Assembly (NCBI RefSeq): GCF_030505195.1
Contig: NZ_CP129672.1
Span: 4,932,501 to 4,996,500 of the forward strand
DNA length: 64,000 bases
Direction of reading: 5' to 3'
DNA from: Comamonas testosteroni
GTDB taxonomy: Bacteria > Pseudomonadota > Gammaproteobacteria > Burkholderiales > Burkholderiaceae_C
Shown here: positions 16,652 through 25,307 of the stretch, one piece after another
Numbering within the stretch: position 1 is the first letter of the stretch
How the letters are laid out: the number at the start of each line of letters is the position of its first letter
The notes under the pieces: model-generated
What the model was told of the DNA's origin: nothing
The model's input: the letters and a program-made list of their open reading frames with translations, nothing else
The model's database searches: none
Translations under genes and position numbers: made by a program

Positions 16652-17593
16652 CTAGGCCGGCACTTGCATGCGCTGCAGCAGATGCTGGGCGGCTGCCTCC
16701 GGATCGGGGGCATTGACCAGGGCGCGCACCACGGCCACCGAGCCCACGCCCGTGGCACGCACGGCGGGGAACAGGTCCTCGGAAATGCCGCCAATCGCCA
16801 CCAGCGGGTATTGCTGCATCAGCCGCACATAGGCCGCCAGACGTGCCAGTCCTTGCGGAGCTGTCGCCATCTTCTTGAGCGTGGTGGGAAAGACTGCGCC
16901 CAGGGCGATATAGCTGGGCTGGACAGCATGGGCGCGCACCATCTCCGCGTAGCCATGGGTGGAGACGCCCAAGCGTGTGCCCGAGCTGCGGATGGTCTGC
17001 AGATCGCGCTGGCCGATCACGTCCAGATCTTCCTGGCCCACATGGATGCCGTAGGCGCCCGCGTCCAGCGCGGCCTGCCAGTGGTCGTTGATGAACAGGC
17101 GTGCCTGCGTGCCCTTGACGGCTTCAACAGCGGCCTTGACCTCTTGTGCCACGGCGGCCCTGTCGTCGGACTTGAAACGCAGCTGCACCGTGGGCACACC
17201 CGCGCGGGCCATGCGGCCCACCCATTCGGCCGTAGGCAGCACGCCATACAGGCCCAGCTCGCGCGGGCAATGGGCAAAGGCCAGGGCCGGGTCGGCCTTG
17301 CCGAGACCGAAGTCGCGTGGGTCGTCGGGCCAGTGGGTGGCATCGAAATGATTGTTGCGCTCGCTCTGGCACTGCCAGGCCTGGGCCACGGTCTGCGCAT
17401 CCACGGCAATAAAGCCCAGCTCGCTGCAGGCCTCAAGCGCAGCCAGATAGGCCGGGTCCTGACGCAGCGCGGGCGGCACGGGCTGGGGCGTCAGCTCGAC
17501 CGAGTTGGCATCGTGGTGCAGCTGGGCGCCAAAGTTGGCGCTGTGCTGGTGGATGATGGCTTGCGCAAGGGCCTTGATTTCAGCGGAGTCCAT
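16652..17593 (-). CDS. thiE: Thiamine-phosphate synthase with N-terminal extension
   Basis: It joins HMP pyrophosphate and thiazole phosphate to make thiamine phosphate. The start at 17593 gives 313 residues against about 210 for standard ThiE. The TMP-synthase barrel begins near residue 110 (LGLYGVLPTAEWVGRM) and carries QLRFK, FINDHWQAALDAGAYGIHVG, THGYAEM, YIALGAVFPT and PLVAIGGISED, covering the pyrophosphate and thiazole phosphate sites. The first 110 residues have no motif I can name. The gene begins 10 bp after the thiG stop codon and is the last of the TPP-riboswitch-controlled operon. Confidence 0.9.
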   Translation of the reverse strand: MDSAEIKALAQAIIHQHSANFGAQLHHDANSVELTPQPVPPALRQDPAYLAALEACSELGFIAVDAQTVAQAWQCQSERNNHFDATHWPDDPRDFGLGKADPALAFAHCPRELGLYGVLPTAEWVGRMARAGVPTVQLRFKSDDRAAVAQEVKAAVEAVKGTQARLFINDHWQAALDAGAYGIHVGQEDLDVIGQRDLQTIRSSGTRLGVSTHGYAEMVRAHAVQPSYIALGAVFPTTLKKMATAPQGLARLAAYVRLMQQYPLVAIGGISEDLFPAVRATGVGSVAVVRALVNAPDPEAAAQHLLQRMQVPA

Positions 17594-17603
17594 GGGACGG
17601 CCT

Positions 17604-18407
17604 TTATTCCTGATGCCAGAAAGGGGTGCCCAGCACTGGCGTGCTGGGCTGGGCGGCGTTTTGCTCGGCCATGGCACCTGCGCGCCAGGCGGCGTGACCG
17701 GCATTGACGGCATCGGAGAAGGCACCGGCCATGGCCACGGGATCTTCGGACAGGGCCACGGCGGTGTTCAGCAGCACGGCGTCATAACCCCATTCCATCA
17801 CGGTGCAGGCATGCGATGGGCGGCCCAGGCCGGCATCGACGATCAGCGGCACCTTCAGGCGCTCGCGCAGCATCTGCATGGCATAGGGGTTGACGGGGCC
17901 ACGGCCGGTGCCGATGGGCGCAGCCCAGGGCATGACGGCCTGGCAGCCCACGTCAACGAGCTTTTGGCACAGCACCAGGTCGTAGGTGGTGTAGGGCAGG
18001 ACCTGGAAGCCGTCCTTGATGAGGATGGAGGCCGCTTCCACCAGATTGAGCGTATCGGGCTGCAGCGTGTAGTCGTCGCCGATCAGCTCCAGCTTGATCC
18101 AGGGGGTGTCGAAGACTTCACGCGCCATCTGGGCCGTGGTCACGGCCTCCTGGATGGTCATGCAGCCTGCCGTATTGGGCAGCACGGGCACATTGAGCTT
18201 GCGCAGCAGCTCCCAGAAGCTGGCACCGGTCTCGGCGGCATTGCTGCCCTGGCGGCGCAGCGAGGCCGTGACCATGGCGGGCCTGGAGCGCTCCACGGCG
18301 GCTTCGAGAATCGCCGGCGAGGGGTAGCGCGAGGTGCCCAGCAGCAAGCGGCTTTCAAAACGCTGGCCGTAGAGAACCAGTGCGTCGTCGGTGGTTTTGG
18401 TATTCAT
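17604..18407 (-). CDS. thiG: Thiazole synthase
   Basis: The product is 267 residues. It forms the thiazole phosphate ring from deoxyxylulose phosphate, glycine-derived imine and ThiS thiocarboxylate. Recognisable parts are FESRLLLGTSRYPSP, the Schiff-base lysine in WIKLELIGDDYTLQPD, the phosphate-binding WAAPIGTGRGPVNPYAM, and VDAGLGRPSHACTVMEWGYD. It lies between thiS and thiE in the operon order thiO-thiS-thiG-thiE. Confidence 0.96.
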   Translation of the reverse strand: MNTKTTDDALVLYGQRFESRLLLGTSRYPSPAILEAAVERSRPAMVTASLRRQGSNAAETGASFWELLRKLNVPVLPNTAGCMTIQEAVTTAQMAREVFDTPWIKLELIGDDYTLQPDTLNLVEAASILIKDGFQVLPYTTYDLVLCQKLVDVGCQAVMPWAAPIGTGRGPVNPYAMQMLRERLKVPLIVDAGLGRPSHACTVMEWGYDAVLLNTAVALSEDPVAMAGAFSDAVNAGHAAWRAGAMAEQNAAQPSTPVLGTPFWHQE

Positions 18408-18492
18408 GATTTATCTATATCTCTTGTCTTTGTATCGCAATGCTCGTCAAGCTAAATGGACTTCAAACGAGCATGTGCCAAGTCAGTGACAC

Positions 18493-18559
18493 CGAGCAAG
18501 AGCCGCCTCGCCGCGAGGGTGTCGTCCCCTGGGGGAAGGCGCGAAGCGACTCAGGGGGA
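18493..18559. repeat. REP-like intergenic element, copy 2
   Basis: CGAGCAAGAGCCGCCTCG is identical to the first 18 bases of copy 1, followed by GTCGTCCCCTGGGGGAAGG and GCGACTCAGGGGG. It lacks part of the central block present in copy 1. It lies inside the thi operon between thiS and thiG, so it will be transcribed and may fold. Confidence 0.78.
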
Positions 18560-18566
18560 TTCATTG

Positions 18567-18764
18567 CTAGCCGCCTGTCACCGGAGAGATGACTTCCATC
18601 CTGTCGCCCTCGTTGAGCGCATGGTCGGCGTACTGCGTCTTGGGCACAAATACCGTATTGACCGCCACGGCAAACGGGGGCCTGGCCTGCATTTGCGCCA
18701 GCGCATCGGCCACGGTGGCATGGGCTTGAAGCTCGGTGGCTTGCTGGTTGAGAGTGATCTTCAT
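18567..18764 (-). CDS. thiS: Sulfur carrier protein ThiS
   Basis: The product is 65 residues with the ubiquitin-like beta-grasp sequence (MKITLNQQATELQAHATVAD) and the essential C-terminal Gly-Gly (ISPVTGG), which is activated as a thiocarboxylate. VAVNTVFVPKTQYADHAL and EGDRMEVI match the family. It lies between thiO and thiG. Confidence 0.95.
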   Translation of the reverse strand: MKITLNQQATELQAHATVADALAQMQARPPFAVAVNTVFVPKTQYADHALNEGDRMEVISPVTGG

Positions 18765-18870
18765 GGCATCGAAAAGGAAAATAAAGCGGGTGCTAAGTTA
18801 AACCTCTGCACGGCGGTGCTTGCGTGCGCCGGGGGTGCAAGTGCTGTGCGCCAAAGTTCGGGCTCGCAGT

Positions 18871-19977
18871 TCAGCCACGATGCACGGCGACATCGAATTC
18901 GCGCGCCAGCGGCGAGTCGTTGTGGTCCACCAGCTCCAGCACCACGTCCAGCATGGCGGGCGAGATCATGAAGCCGTGACGGTAGAGGCCGTTGACTTCC
19001 ATGACGCGCGGGGTCAGCAGACGCACGGCGGGCAGATTATCGGGCAGGGTGGGGCGGCACTGGGTGGCGATCTCCACAATGCGGCCTTCGGCAAAGCCGG
19101 AGTGCACGGTATAGGCCGCACTCAGCAGCTCCAGCGTGGAGCGCACGCTGGCTGGCGACATATCGTCGGACTCGATCTCGGTCGCGCCAATCACGAACAG
19201 ATGATCTTCCTTGGGCGCTATATAGATGGGGTAGCGTGGATGGATCAGGCGTGTGGGGCGCTGCAGCGTGACTTCGGGCGCATGGATGCGCACCACCTCG
19301 CCGCGAATGCCGCGCAGCTGCTTCCACTGGGTACGGGCACCCAGGCCCCGGCAGTCGAACACGAAGTCTGGCTGGCCGCTGTCGCCATGGGTTTCGCCGG
19401 GGCGGAAGTCGCTCACTTCGCGCGGGCTCTCCCAGTGCAGCCGCACGCCCAGGGCGCTGAGCTTGTCGAGCAGCGCCGTCAGCAGCTGGCGGTTGTCGAG
19501 CTGACCTTCGCCGGGCAGATAGACGGCCTGGTTGAAGCGTCCCTGCAGCGCGGGCTCGCAGTCCTGCAGCGCCGCGCCGGTCTTCTCCTGCATGGCCGGC
19601 AGGCTGGGGTTGATGCGCCGGTTTTTCTCCAGCAGGCCGAAAAAGCGCGCCGCATCGCCCTGGTCCTGACGGTGCCAGAGGATCAACGTGCCGTTTTGCT
19701 GCAAAAACACATGCTGCTCAAGCTGGGCTATCAGCTCGGGCCAGCGCTTGAGCCCATGCTGGCCCATGCGCACCACGCCGGGCTCGGTAATGGCCGACTC
19801 GGCCAGCGGCGCCAGCATGGCGGCCGCCACGCGCGCCGCAGCGCCATCGCCTTGCGGGCCGTGCGCGTCATAGAGGTCGATGGCATGACCGCGCTGGGCC
19901 AGGGCCAGCGCCAGCAGACGGCCCATGAGGCCGCCGCCGAGAATGGCGATCTTTGAAGAAGCTTGTAGCAATGACAT
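18871..19977 (-). CDS. thiO: Glycine oxidase
   Basis: The product is 368 residues from ATG 19977. ThiO oxidises glycine to the imine used by ThiG. The N-terminal FAD motif is IAILGGGLMGRLLALALAQR, ending in acidic DLYDA. FDCRGLGARTQW and the C-terminal HGFMISPAMLDVVLEL belong to the D-amino-acid oxidase/DadA fold. It is the first gene after the TPP riboswitch, which spans 20057-20195 on the same strand. Confidence 0.93.
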   Translation of the reverse strand: MSLLQASSKIAILGGGLMGRLLALALAQRGHAIDLYDAHGPQGDGAAARVAAAMLAPLAESAITEPGVVRMGQHGLKRWPELIAQLEQHVFLQQNGTLILWHRQDQGDAARFFGLLEKNRRINPSLPAMQEKTGAALQDCEPALQGRFNQAVYLPGEGQLDNRQLLTALLDKLSALGVRLHWESPREVSDFRPGETHGDSGQPDFVFDCRGLGARTQWKQLRGIRGEVVRIHAPEVTLQRPTRLIHPRYPIYIAPKEDHLFVIGATEIESDDMSPASVRSTLELLSAAYTVHSGFAEGRIVEIATQCRPTLPDNLPAVRLLTPRVMEVNGLYRHGFMISPAMLDVVLELVDHNDSPLAREFDVAVHRG

Positions 19978-20056
19978 GTGCAAATCGTTTTCCATCCGGA
20001 CACAGGAACAGGGCCATGTGCAGGACAAAACGCGGCATGCCTTGCGGCTTGTGAAA

Positions 20057-20195
20057 CTCCCCACGCCAGCATGACCTGGATCGGGTGCAGGGGGCACAGG
20101 GCACGGATGGTGCTCTGGTGCGCAGCCGGTGGCTGGCGCTGCCCCAGGGTGTTTCTCAGTCCGCGCAGGCTGCTTGCCTGCGGGACACCCCTGTT
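20057..20195 (-). promoter_or_regulatory. TPP (THI-box) riboswitch upstream of thiO
   Basis: On the minus strand the element starts ACAGGGGTGTCCC, contains the sensor arm CTGAGAAACACCCTGG, and ends CCAGGTCATGCTGGCGTGGGG. These match the THI-box landmarks: CUGAGA for HMP recognition, and the pyrophosphate helix with the closing GGGG that pairs with the opening strand. A long variable P3-type arm (CAGCGCCAGCCACCGGC) is inserted. About 80 bases separate it from the thiO start. High TPP is expected to reduce expression of the operon. Confidence 0.9.
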
Positions 20196-20267
20196 TCGTC
20201 CGTTGGACATTACAGCACAACCGCAAACTGCACGCATTGACCATGCGCATGGGCGATAATTTTTGCC

Positions 20268-21140
20268 ATGACAGTGATTGCTTCATCCTCCATCTCCGGC
20301 GCCGCAAAAAAGCGCTATGCGCGCGTGCTCTCCATTGCCGGCTCCGACAGCGGTGGGGGCGCCGGCATCCAGGCCGACCTCAAGACCTGCGCGGCACTGG
20401 GCTGCTACGGCATGACGGCGATCACGGCCATCACCGTGCAGAACACGCTGGGCGTGACGGGTATTCACGGCATTCCGCTCGATACCGTGCGCGGCCAGAT
20501 CGATGCCGTTGTGCAGGACATAGGCGTCGATGCCGTCAAGATCGGCATGCTGGCAACCCCCGATGTGGTGAGCGTGGTGGCGGATGCGATCCGTCGCCAC
20601 CGGATCAGGAACGTGGTGCTGGACCCCGTGATGGTGGCCACCAGTGGCGATCGCCTGATCGTTCCCGAGACGGCACAGGCGCTGGTCAGCGAGCTGTTTC
20701 CGCTGGCGACGGTGATTACCCCCAATCTGGATGAAGCAGCTTTGCTGCTGGGTCGCAGCATCGACGGCATTGGAGCGCTGGATGCGGCCGTCGCCGATCT
20801 GCTGGCCATGGGGGCGCCGGCGGTGTTGCTCAAGGGCGGTCATCTGAGCGGCGATCTGGTCATGGATGTGCTGGGCCGGCAAGGCCAGCAGGCCGGCGAC
20901 TATCTGCGCCTGCAGTCGCAGCGCATCATCACCCATAACGGTCACGGCACGGGTTGCACGCTGTCGTCGGCGATTGCATCTTTCCTGGCCCAGGGGCTGG
21001 CGCTGGAGGCGGCAGTGACCGAGGCGCGGCGCTATATTCTGGGCGCCATCGAAGCGGGCGCCGAGGTCTATACCGGCCAGGGCCACGGTCCGCTCAATCA
21101 TGGCTATGCGCCGCGCGCGCAGCTGATCGTCGAAGGCTGA
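20268..21140 (+). CDS. thiD: Hydroxymethylpyrimidine/phosphomethylpyrimidine kinase
   Basis: The product is 290 residues. It phosphorylates HMP and HMP-P, feeding ThiE. It has a ribokinase-type start ARVLSIAGSDSGGGAGIQAD, a substrate-binding GMTAITAITVQNTLGV, LDPVMVATSGDRLI, TPNLDEAALLLG, and the catalytic anion hole with Asp/Gly in HNGHGTGCTLSSAIA. It is divergent from thiO, and no riboswitch is seen in its own short leader. Confidence 0.95.
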   Translation: MTVIASSSISGAAKKRYARVLSIAGSDSGGGAGIQADLKTCAALGCYGMTAITAITVQNTLGVTGIHGIPLDTVRGQIDAVVQDIGVDAVKIGMLATPDVVSVVADAIRRHRIRNVVLDPVMVATSGDRLIVPETAQALVSELFPLATVITPNLDEAALLLGRSIDGIGALDAAVADLLAMGAPAVLLKGGHLSGDLVMDVLGRQGQQAGDYLRLQSQRIITHNGHGTGCTLSSAIASFLAQGLALEAAVTEARRYILGAIEAGAEVYTGQGHGPLNHGYAPRAQLIVEG

Positions 21141-21158
21141 TTGCCGGCACTCACAAAA

Positions 21159-21182
21159 AAGGCCTGCTGCTGCAGGCCTTTG
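21159..21182. terminator. Terminator between thiD and the SH3b gene
   Basis: AAAGGCCTGC pairs perfectly with GCAGGCCTTT around a 4-base loop, with A/T runs on both sides. The convergent genes thiD (+) and SH3b (-) end on either side, so it likely serves both. Confidence 0.85.
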
Positions 21183-21208
21183 CTTTTGGGGTGTGCTTGT
21201 TGCTGGGC

Positions 21209-21697
21209 TTACCAGCCCCAGACCAGATTATTGGCCACCCAGCCGCTTTGGCCATTGCTGCGCTGGACCTGGGCCCAGCTGCCTTGCTTTTTCAGCGTCT
21301 GCAGCACCTCATGCTGCTCCAGCTTGCCTACCCGGTTGTGTTTCTGGCCGGGGCCGGAGCGCAGATTGGCCGTGCGTGCCGTCACCACCATATGCGGGCT
21401 CTTGCTGGTCAGCGGGGCGTGGACCCAGCCCAGTGTGGACTCATAGTCCTTCACGCGCAGCCACTGGCCCTTGCGCTGGGTGACTTGCAGCGGGTAGCCC
21501 TTGCTGAGCTCCCAGAGGGTTGCGGAGCGGGTGTTGGGCTGTTCGCGCACATTCACGGTCTTGCCCTTGATGCTGACAAATTCCTGGGCTTGTGCAAGGG
21601 CCGGCAGCAGGCCGGCGGTGAGCGCACCCAGCGCGATCAGGCTTGAAGTGGCGGCGGTGCGGATCCAGCGGGCTGTGCGGCGTTGGTTGCAAGGCAC
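21209..21697 (-). CDS. Secreted protein with two SH3b domains
   Basis: The product is 162 residues and starts at a GTG (21697) with AGGAG nine bases upstream. A signal peptide ends near ALAQAQEF. Two bacterial SH3 domains follow: VNVREQPNTRSATLWEL with WLRVKDYESTLGWVHAPL, and ANLRSGPGQKHNRVGKLE with WAQVQRSNGQSGWVANNLV. Such domains bind cell wall or proteins in the periplasm. It lies between thiD and the ankyrin gene and has no obvious thiamine link. Confidence 0.85.
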   Translation of the reverse strand: MPCNQRRTARWIRTAATSSLIALGALTAGLLPALAQAQEFVSIKGKTVNVREQPNTRSATLWELSKGYPLQVTQRKGQWLRVKDYESTLGWVHAPLTSKSPHMVVTARTANLRSGPGQKHNRVGKLEQHEVLQTLKKQGSWAQVQRSNGQSGWVANNLVWGW

Positions 21698-21820
21698 GGG
21701 GCAGATTCTCCTTTTATCGATTGAAAACAGGCTGTAACCCTTATCGGACTTGCGTGGCTAGCTATAGTTCCTGTAGAAAGCTGACAGGGGCTGAACGCCC
21801 GACAGCCATCAAGGAATGCC

Positions 21821-22588
21821 ATGAACCAGCCAGCTAGCGCCCATGGGAGCGCCTCGTTGACCACCCGATTGACGCTTGCGATGACGGCTCTGGCCGCAGC
21901 GACGCTGCTCACGGCCTGCCAGAGTAGGGCGTCGGCGAATGCTCCAGCTGTAGCACCTGCCGCCGCTGCGGATGCAAAAGCCCGGGAGCTGCAGATGCTG
22001 GGCCGGCAATTGCTGGCCGCTGCCGCGCAGGGCGATGCCGTGGCGGTGCGCAATCTGCTGGCCGGCAACGCGCCTGTCGACGCGCAGGACGCCCAGGGCA
22101 ATACCCCGTTGCTGCTGGCCACGGCAGCCAACCATATCGAGGTGGCGAGATCGCTGCTGATGCACGGTGCCAGCCCCAATATCCAGAACCAGATGCAAGA
22201 CAGCGCCTATCTTCTGGCCGGTGCGCAGGGCCGGCTGGAGATTGTGCGCATGACGATTTCCTATGGTGCCGATCTCAAGAGCACCAACCGCTATGGCGGC
22301 ACGGCCCTGATTCCGGCCTGCGAGCGAGGCCATCTGGAAACAGCCCAGGCGCTGATCACGGCTGGTGTGGATGTGAACCATGTCAACCGGCTGGGCTGGA
22401 CCTGCCTGATGGAGGCCGTGGTGCTCAGCGATGGCGGGCCGCGCCATCAGGCCATCATCCAGGCCTTGATCGATGCGAAAGCGGATCTGAACCTGCCCGA
22501 CAAGGATGGGGTGACGGCCCTGGCCCATGCACGCCAGCGCGGGCAGCTGGCCGTGGTGCAACTGCTGCAGGCAGCGGGCGCCAGGTAA
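21821..22588 (+). CDS. Ankyrin-repeat lipoprotein
   Basis: The product is 255 residues. The lipobox LLTAC after a hydrophobic stretch predicts lipid anchoring near residue 33. Five ankyrin-type repeats follow, for example DAQGNTPLLLATAANHIEVA, RYGGTALIPACERGHLETA and DKDGVTALAHARQRGQLAVV. It is probably a protein-binding scaffold in the periplasm. A GGAATG-type site precedes the start. Its partner is unknown. Confidence 0.88.
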   Translation: MNQPASAHGSASLTTRLTLAMTALAAATLLTACQSRASANAPAVAPAAAADAKARELQMLGRQLLAAAAQGDAVAVRNLLAGNAPVDAQDAQGNTPLLLATAANHIEVARSLLMHGASPNIQNQMQDSAYLLAGAQGRLEIVRMTISYGADLKSTNRYGGTALIPACERGHLETAQALITAGVDVNHVNRLGWTCLMEAVVLSDGGPRHQAIIQALIDAKADLNLPDKDGVTALAHARQRGQLAVVQLLQAAGAR

Positions 22589-22607
22589 GAAGTAGAGAAA
22601 ATGGCTG

Positions 22608-22634
22608 AAGCGCTCTGTTAGGGGGCGCTTTTTG
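22608..22634 (+). terminator. Terminator of the ankyrin lipoprotein gene
   Basis: AAGCGC pairs with GCGCTT around an 11-base loop and is followed by a T-run, 20 bp after the stop codon. The stem is short, so this is a moderate call. Confidence 0.6.
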
Positions 22635-22650
22635 CTATTGATTTCGTTTT

Positions 22651-23943
22651 TCAGGCGGCAACGGAGCGCGGCTGCAGCTGGCGTGTGGCGACGGCCACCA
22701 CAAAAGTCAGCGCCAGCGTGGGCAGGGCCGAGCCCAGGGCTGTGCTGGCATAGGGCAGCAGGTGATAGAAGGCAATGCCCAGCACCCAGATGGCCACGGC
22801 ATCCCAGCGCACGGCGGGCGCTTTTTGCATCAGCTGCACGGCATCGGTGCCAAAGGCCAGGCGACCCAGCATCACGCCGAACAACGGCACAAAGCAGGAG
22901 CTGAGCAGCAGCAGAAACGGCTCCAGGCTGTGCATAGGCAGCACCATGGCCAGCGCCGTGCACAGCGACGCGATCAGCAGGCCCCAGCGGCGAATGCTCC
23001 AGCCCGGTTGCAGGCTGTGGGCCGACATGGCGCCCGAGTAGGCATCGCCATAGGCGTTGTCCACCTCGTCGATCAGAATCAGCGACAGGGCAATCAGCCC
23101 GCCCTGGGCCAGCAGCAGGGCCGTGACCAGGTCTTCGCTGGGCAGGGTCAGGGCCACCAGCACGCCCAGGCTGTAGCACCAGATATTGGCCAGGGCAAAG
23201 CCGCTCCAGGTGCCCGTCAGCGCGGACTTGCCGCTTTTGCCGTGGCGCGCATAGTCGGCCACCAGCGGCAGCCAGCTGATGGGCATGGCTATCACCAGAT
23301 CGACGGCGCCGAGCATGCTCATGCCGCCTGCACCTTCGCGGGCCAGCAAGGTCCCGAGGCCGGTGGCGCTGGCCATTTTCAGGAATTGCCAGCTCAGCCA
23401 CAGCAGCGAGGCAATCACCAGCGGCAAGGCCACGCGCGAGATGATGCGGCGCACCAGGGTGGTCATGGAGCCGCTCATCAGTAGCAGGATCACGCCACCC
23501 CAGAGCAGCGTGGCCAGCCAGGGCCAGTAGGCGGCGCCCATGATGCCGCTTTGCTTGCCCAGCGCCACGGTGGCGTCGCGCATCACCACCAGCTCGAAAC
23601 TGCCCCAGCCCAGCAGCTGGATGATGTTGAGCACGATAGGCAGTCGTGCGAAGCGGCGGCCGTAGACGCTGTGCATCAGTCCGGCGCTGGACAGGCCGCT
23701 GTCGCAGCCCAGCTTGCCCACCCAGCCCAGCAGGCCGGCGCCGATCAGGGAGCCGATGCCGATCGCGATCAGCGCATGCAGAGGGCTGAGCGCGGGCAGC
23801 AGATAGGCGCCCATCTGCATGACCAGCAGGCCCACGCCCAGACTGAACCACAGCGAGGCATGGTCGCGCCAGGCAAAGACGCGCTCCTGCGCCGTCACCG
23901 GGGCCAGGGCCCGATTGGCCGATGTGGAAGAAGATGAATTCAT
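22651..23943 (-). CDS. cytX: NCS1-family permease, probable HMP transporter CytX
   Basis: The product is 430 residues from the ATG at 23943 (GGAG seven bases upstream). About 12 hydrophobic segments and ITR-like WRDHASLWFSLGVGLLVMQM, GWGSFELVVMRDAT and PISWLPLVADYARHG place it in the purine/cytosine permease (NCS1) family. A TPP riboswitch sits directly upstream on the same strand. Thiamine-regulated NCS1 permeases (CytX) are known to import hydroxymethylpyrimidine, the ThiD substrate. The cytosine family name alone would mislead, so the substrate call rests on the riboswitch. Confidence 0.86.
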   Translation of the reverse strand: MNSSSSTSANRALAPVTAQERVFAWRDHASLWFSLGVGLLVMQMGAYLLPALSPLHALIAIGIGSLIGAGLLGWVGKLGCDSGLSSAGLMHSVYGRRFARLPIVLNIIQLLGWGSFELVVMRDATVALGKQSGIMGAAYWPWLATLLWGGVILLLMSGSMTTLVRRIISRVALPLVIASLLWLSWQFLKMASATGLGTLLAREGAGGMSMLGAVDLVIAMPISWLPLVADYARHGKSGKSALTGTWSGFALANIWCYSLGVLVALTLPSEDLVTALLLAQGGLIALSLILIDEVDNAYGDAYSGAMSAHSLQPGWSIRRWGLLIASLCTALAMVLPMHSLEPFLLLLSSCFVPLFGVMLGRLAFGTDAVQLMQKAPAVRWDAVAIWVLGIAFYHLLPYASTALGSALPTLALTFVVAVATRQLQPRSVAA

Positions 23944-24037
23944 GAATGCTCCGCCAGAAAAACGAAGCAGGGGCCGCATGGTTGGCGCGGCAGGCCAGCA
24001 AAGACATGGCCAGTCGCGGTCTGACACCTTGGACAGC

Positions 24038-24147
24038 TTCCCTGCGCGAGGATGATCTCGGGCAAGCGGACCTCAAGACACCGCTTGCGCAATCAGGTTC
24101 AAAGGGACTCTCTCAGCCCTGACCGGTCATGGTCAGGACACCCCCAG
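24038..24147 (-). promoter_or_regulatory. TPP (THI-box) riboswitch upstream of cytX
   Basis: On the minus strand it starts GGGGGTGTCC, then CAGGGCTGAGAGAGTCCCTT, TGAACCTGATTGCGC, and ends ATCATCCTCGCGCAGGGAAG. CUGAGA, GAACCUGAU and the closing CGCAGGGA are the hallmark THI-box segments. It is a compact version without the long arm seen in the thiO riboswitch. It should repress the permease when TPP is plentiful. Confidence 0.93.
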
Positions 24148-24225
24148 CATGGCTGCCAGCCTTGGGCTGCAGCGAGCGCGATTGTGCCAGACATGCCAGG
24201 CCGGAGCAGGACTGCGGCGCGAAGC

Positions 24226-24271
24226 GGTGTTGCAAAGGGTGTTGGAAATGGTGTTGCAAATGCTTGCAAAT
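24226..24271. repeat. 12-bp tandem repeat, about 3.8 units
   Basis: Units GGTGTTGCAAAG, GGTGTTGGAAAT and GGTGTTGCAAAT are followed by the partial GCTTGCAAAT. They lie in the 428-bp gap between the cytX riboswitch (-) and the next plus-strand gene. Nothing else is supported in 24148-24371. They could be clustered operator sites or replication slippage. Confidence 0.6.
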
Positions 24272-24371
24272 CAGAGGGCCGGTCTTGACCCCGTTGGCTC
24301 TGCTGCTGCGTTTCAGCCTTCGACAAGTTTGTTTCACGCCGCTGTGGCTGTACTTTGAGGAGGCCTTGTCC

Positions 24372-25268
24372 ATGTTGTCTGTCCGTATCGATCCCCCGGT
24401 TTCCGGTTTCTTGCTGTCGCGCGGCCGTCTGCTGCGCGCTTCTGTGCTCTGCGCTGCCGCGATGGTGGCCGCCGCGCCGGCTTCGGCCTGGACGCGTGGC
24501 AGCCACAAGCTGGCCCAGATCAGCATCGTCGAACGTGCCACGGGTCGGGTACTGCCCCAGTACAGTCACGAGGGGGAGTTGTGGGTGGTGGGTCGTCCTG
24601 GTGCCAACTATGCGGTGCGCATCCGCAATCTCGAGGGCCGCCGCATCATGGGCGTCATCAGCGTTGACGGGGTCAATGCCATCAACGGCCGCACGGCGAG
24701 CTCCCGCGCCGAAGGCGGCTATGTGCTGGATGCGGGCGACAGCTATGACGTGAGGGGCTGGCGCAAAAGCAATGACAACGTGGCTGCGTTCTATTTTTCC
24801 GAAAGCGATATGTCCTATGCCGCCAGAACCGGCCGGCCGCAGGATGTGGGCGTGATCGGGGTTGCGCTGTACCGTGAAAAGCTCCCCGAGCCTGCCGCCT
24901 ACCAGGGGCCGCTCTATGAGCCGCAAGCGCAGGCCAGTGCCTCGGCGGCTGAATCTGCGGCGGCGGATGTCGCCGTGCCGCAGGCCGCCAGCAAGAGCCG
25001 CAGCGCCGAGCGCCGTGCGCCACAGGCCTCGCCGGCCCCCTCGCTGGGCACGGGCCATGGCGCAGTGGAGCGCTCGCAAGTCACCCAGGTGGAGTTCGAA
25101 GCCGACACTGACCAGCCCCGGCAGATGGTGCGCATCCGTTACGACAGCTATGCCAATCTGGTCGCCAGAGGCGTGATTCGCGAGCCTCGTCCACGGCCGT
25201 CCCAGCCGCGCGTGCCCAATCCTTTTCCCGGGGACAACGGCTTTGTGCCGGATCCGCCCCGCAACTGA
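24372..25268 (+). CDS. Exported protein of unknown function upstream of an ECF sigma factor
   Basis: The product is 298 residues from ATG 24372, with GAGGAGG at 24355-24361. A frame open from 24129 is longer, but the region upstream of 24372 is riboswitch and repeat DNA. A signal peptide is evident (hydrophobic to AAAPASAWTRG). The first 130 mature residues look like a compact beta domain (ISIVERATGRVLPQYSHEGE, RRIMGVISVDGVNAINGRTA). The C-terminal half is Ala/Pro/Ser-rich and disordered. I do not recognise a named family. It precedes the ECF sigma gene by 39 bp and may be part of the same stress cassette. Confidence 0.72.
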   Translation: MLSVRIDPPVSGFLLSRGRLLRASVLCAAAMVAAAPASAWTRGSHKLAQISIVERATGRVLPQYSHEGELWVVGRPGANYAVRIRNLEGRRIMGVISVDGVNAINGRTASSRAEGGYVLDAGDSYDVRGWRKSNDNVAAFYFSESDMSYAARTGRPQDVGVIGVALYREKLPEPAAYQGPLYEPQAQASASAAESAAADVAVPQAASKSRSAERRAPQASPAPSLGTGHGAVERSQVTQVEFEADTDQPRQMVRIRYDSYANLVARGVIREPRPRPSQPRVPNPFPGDNGFVPDPPRN

Positions 25269-25307
25269 GTTGGTGGCGCTGTCGCCGGAATTTGCATAAT
25301 CGCGGGC

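Noticed and set aside
22651..23943. Calling the NCS1 permease a cytosine transporter
   Set aside because: A TPP riboswitch directly upstream points to thiamine precursor transport; no cytosine deaminase lies nearby.
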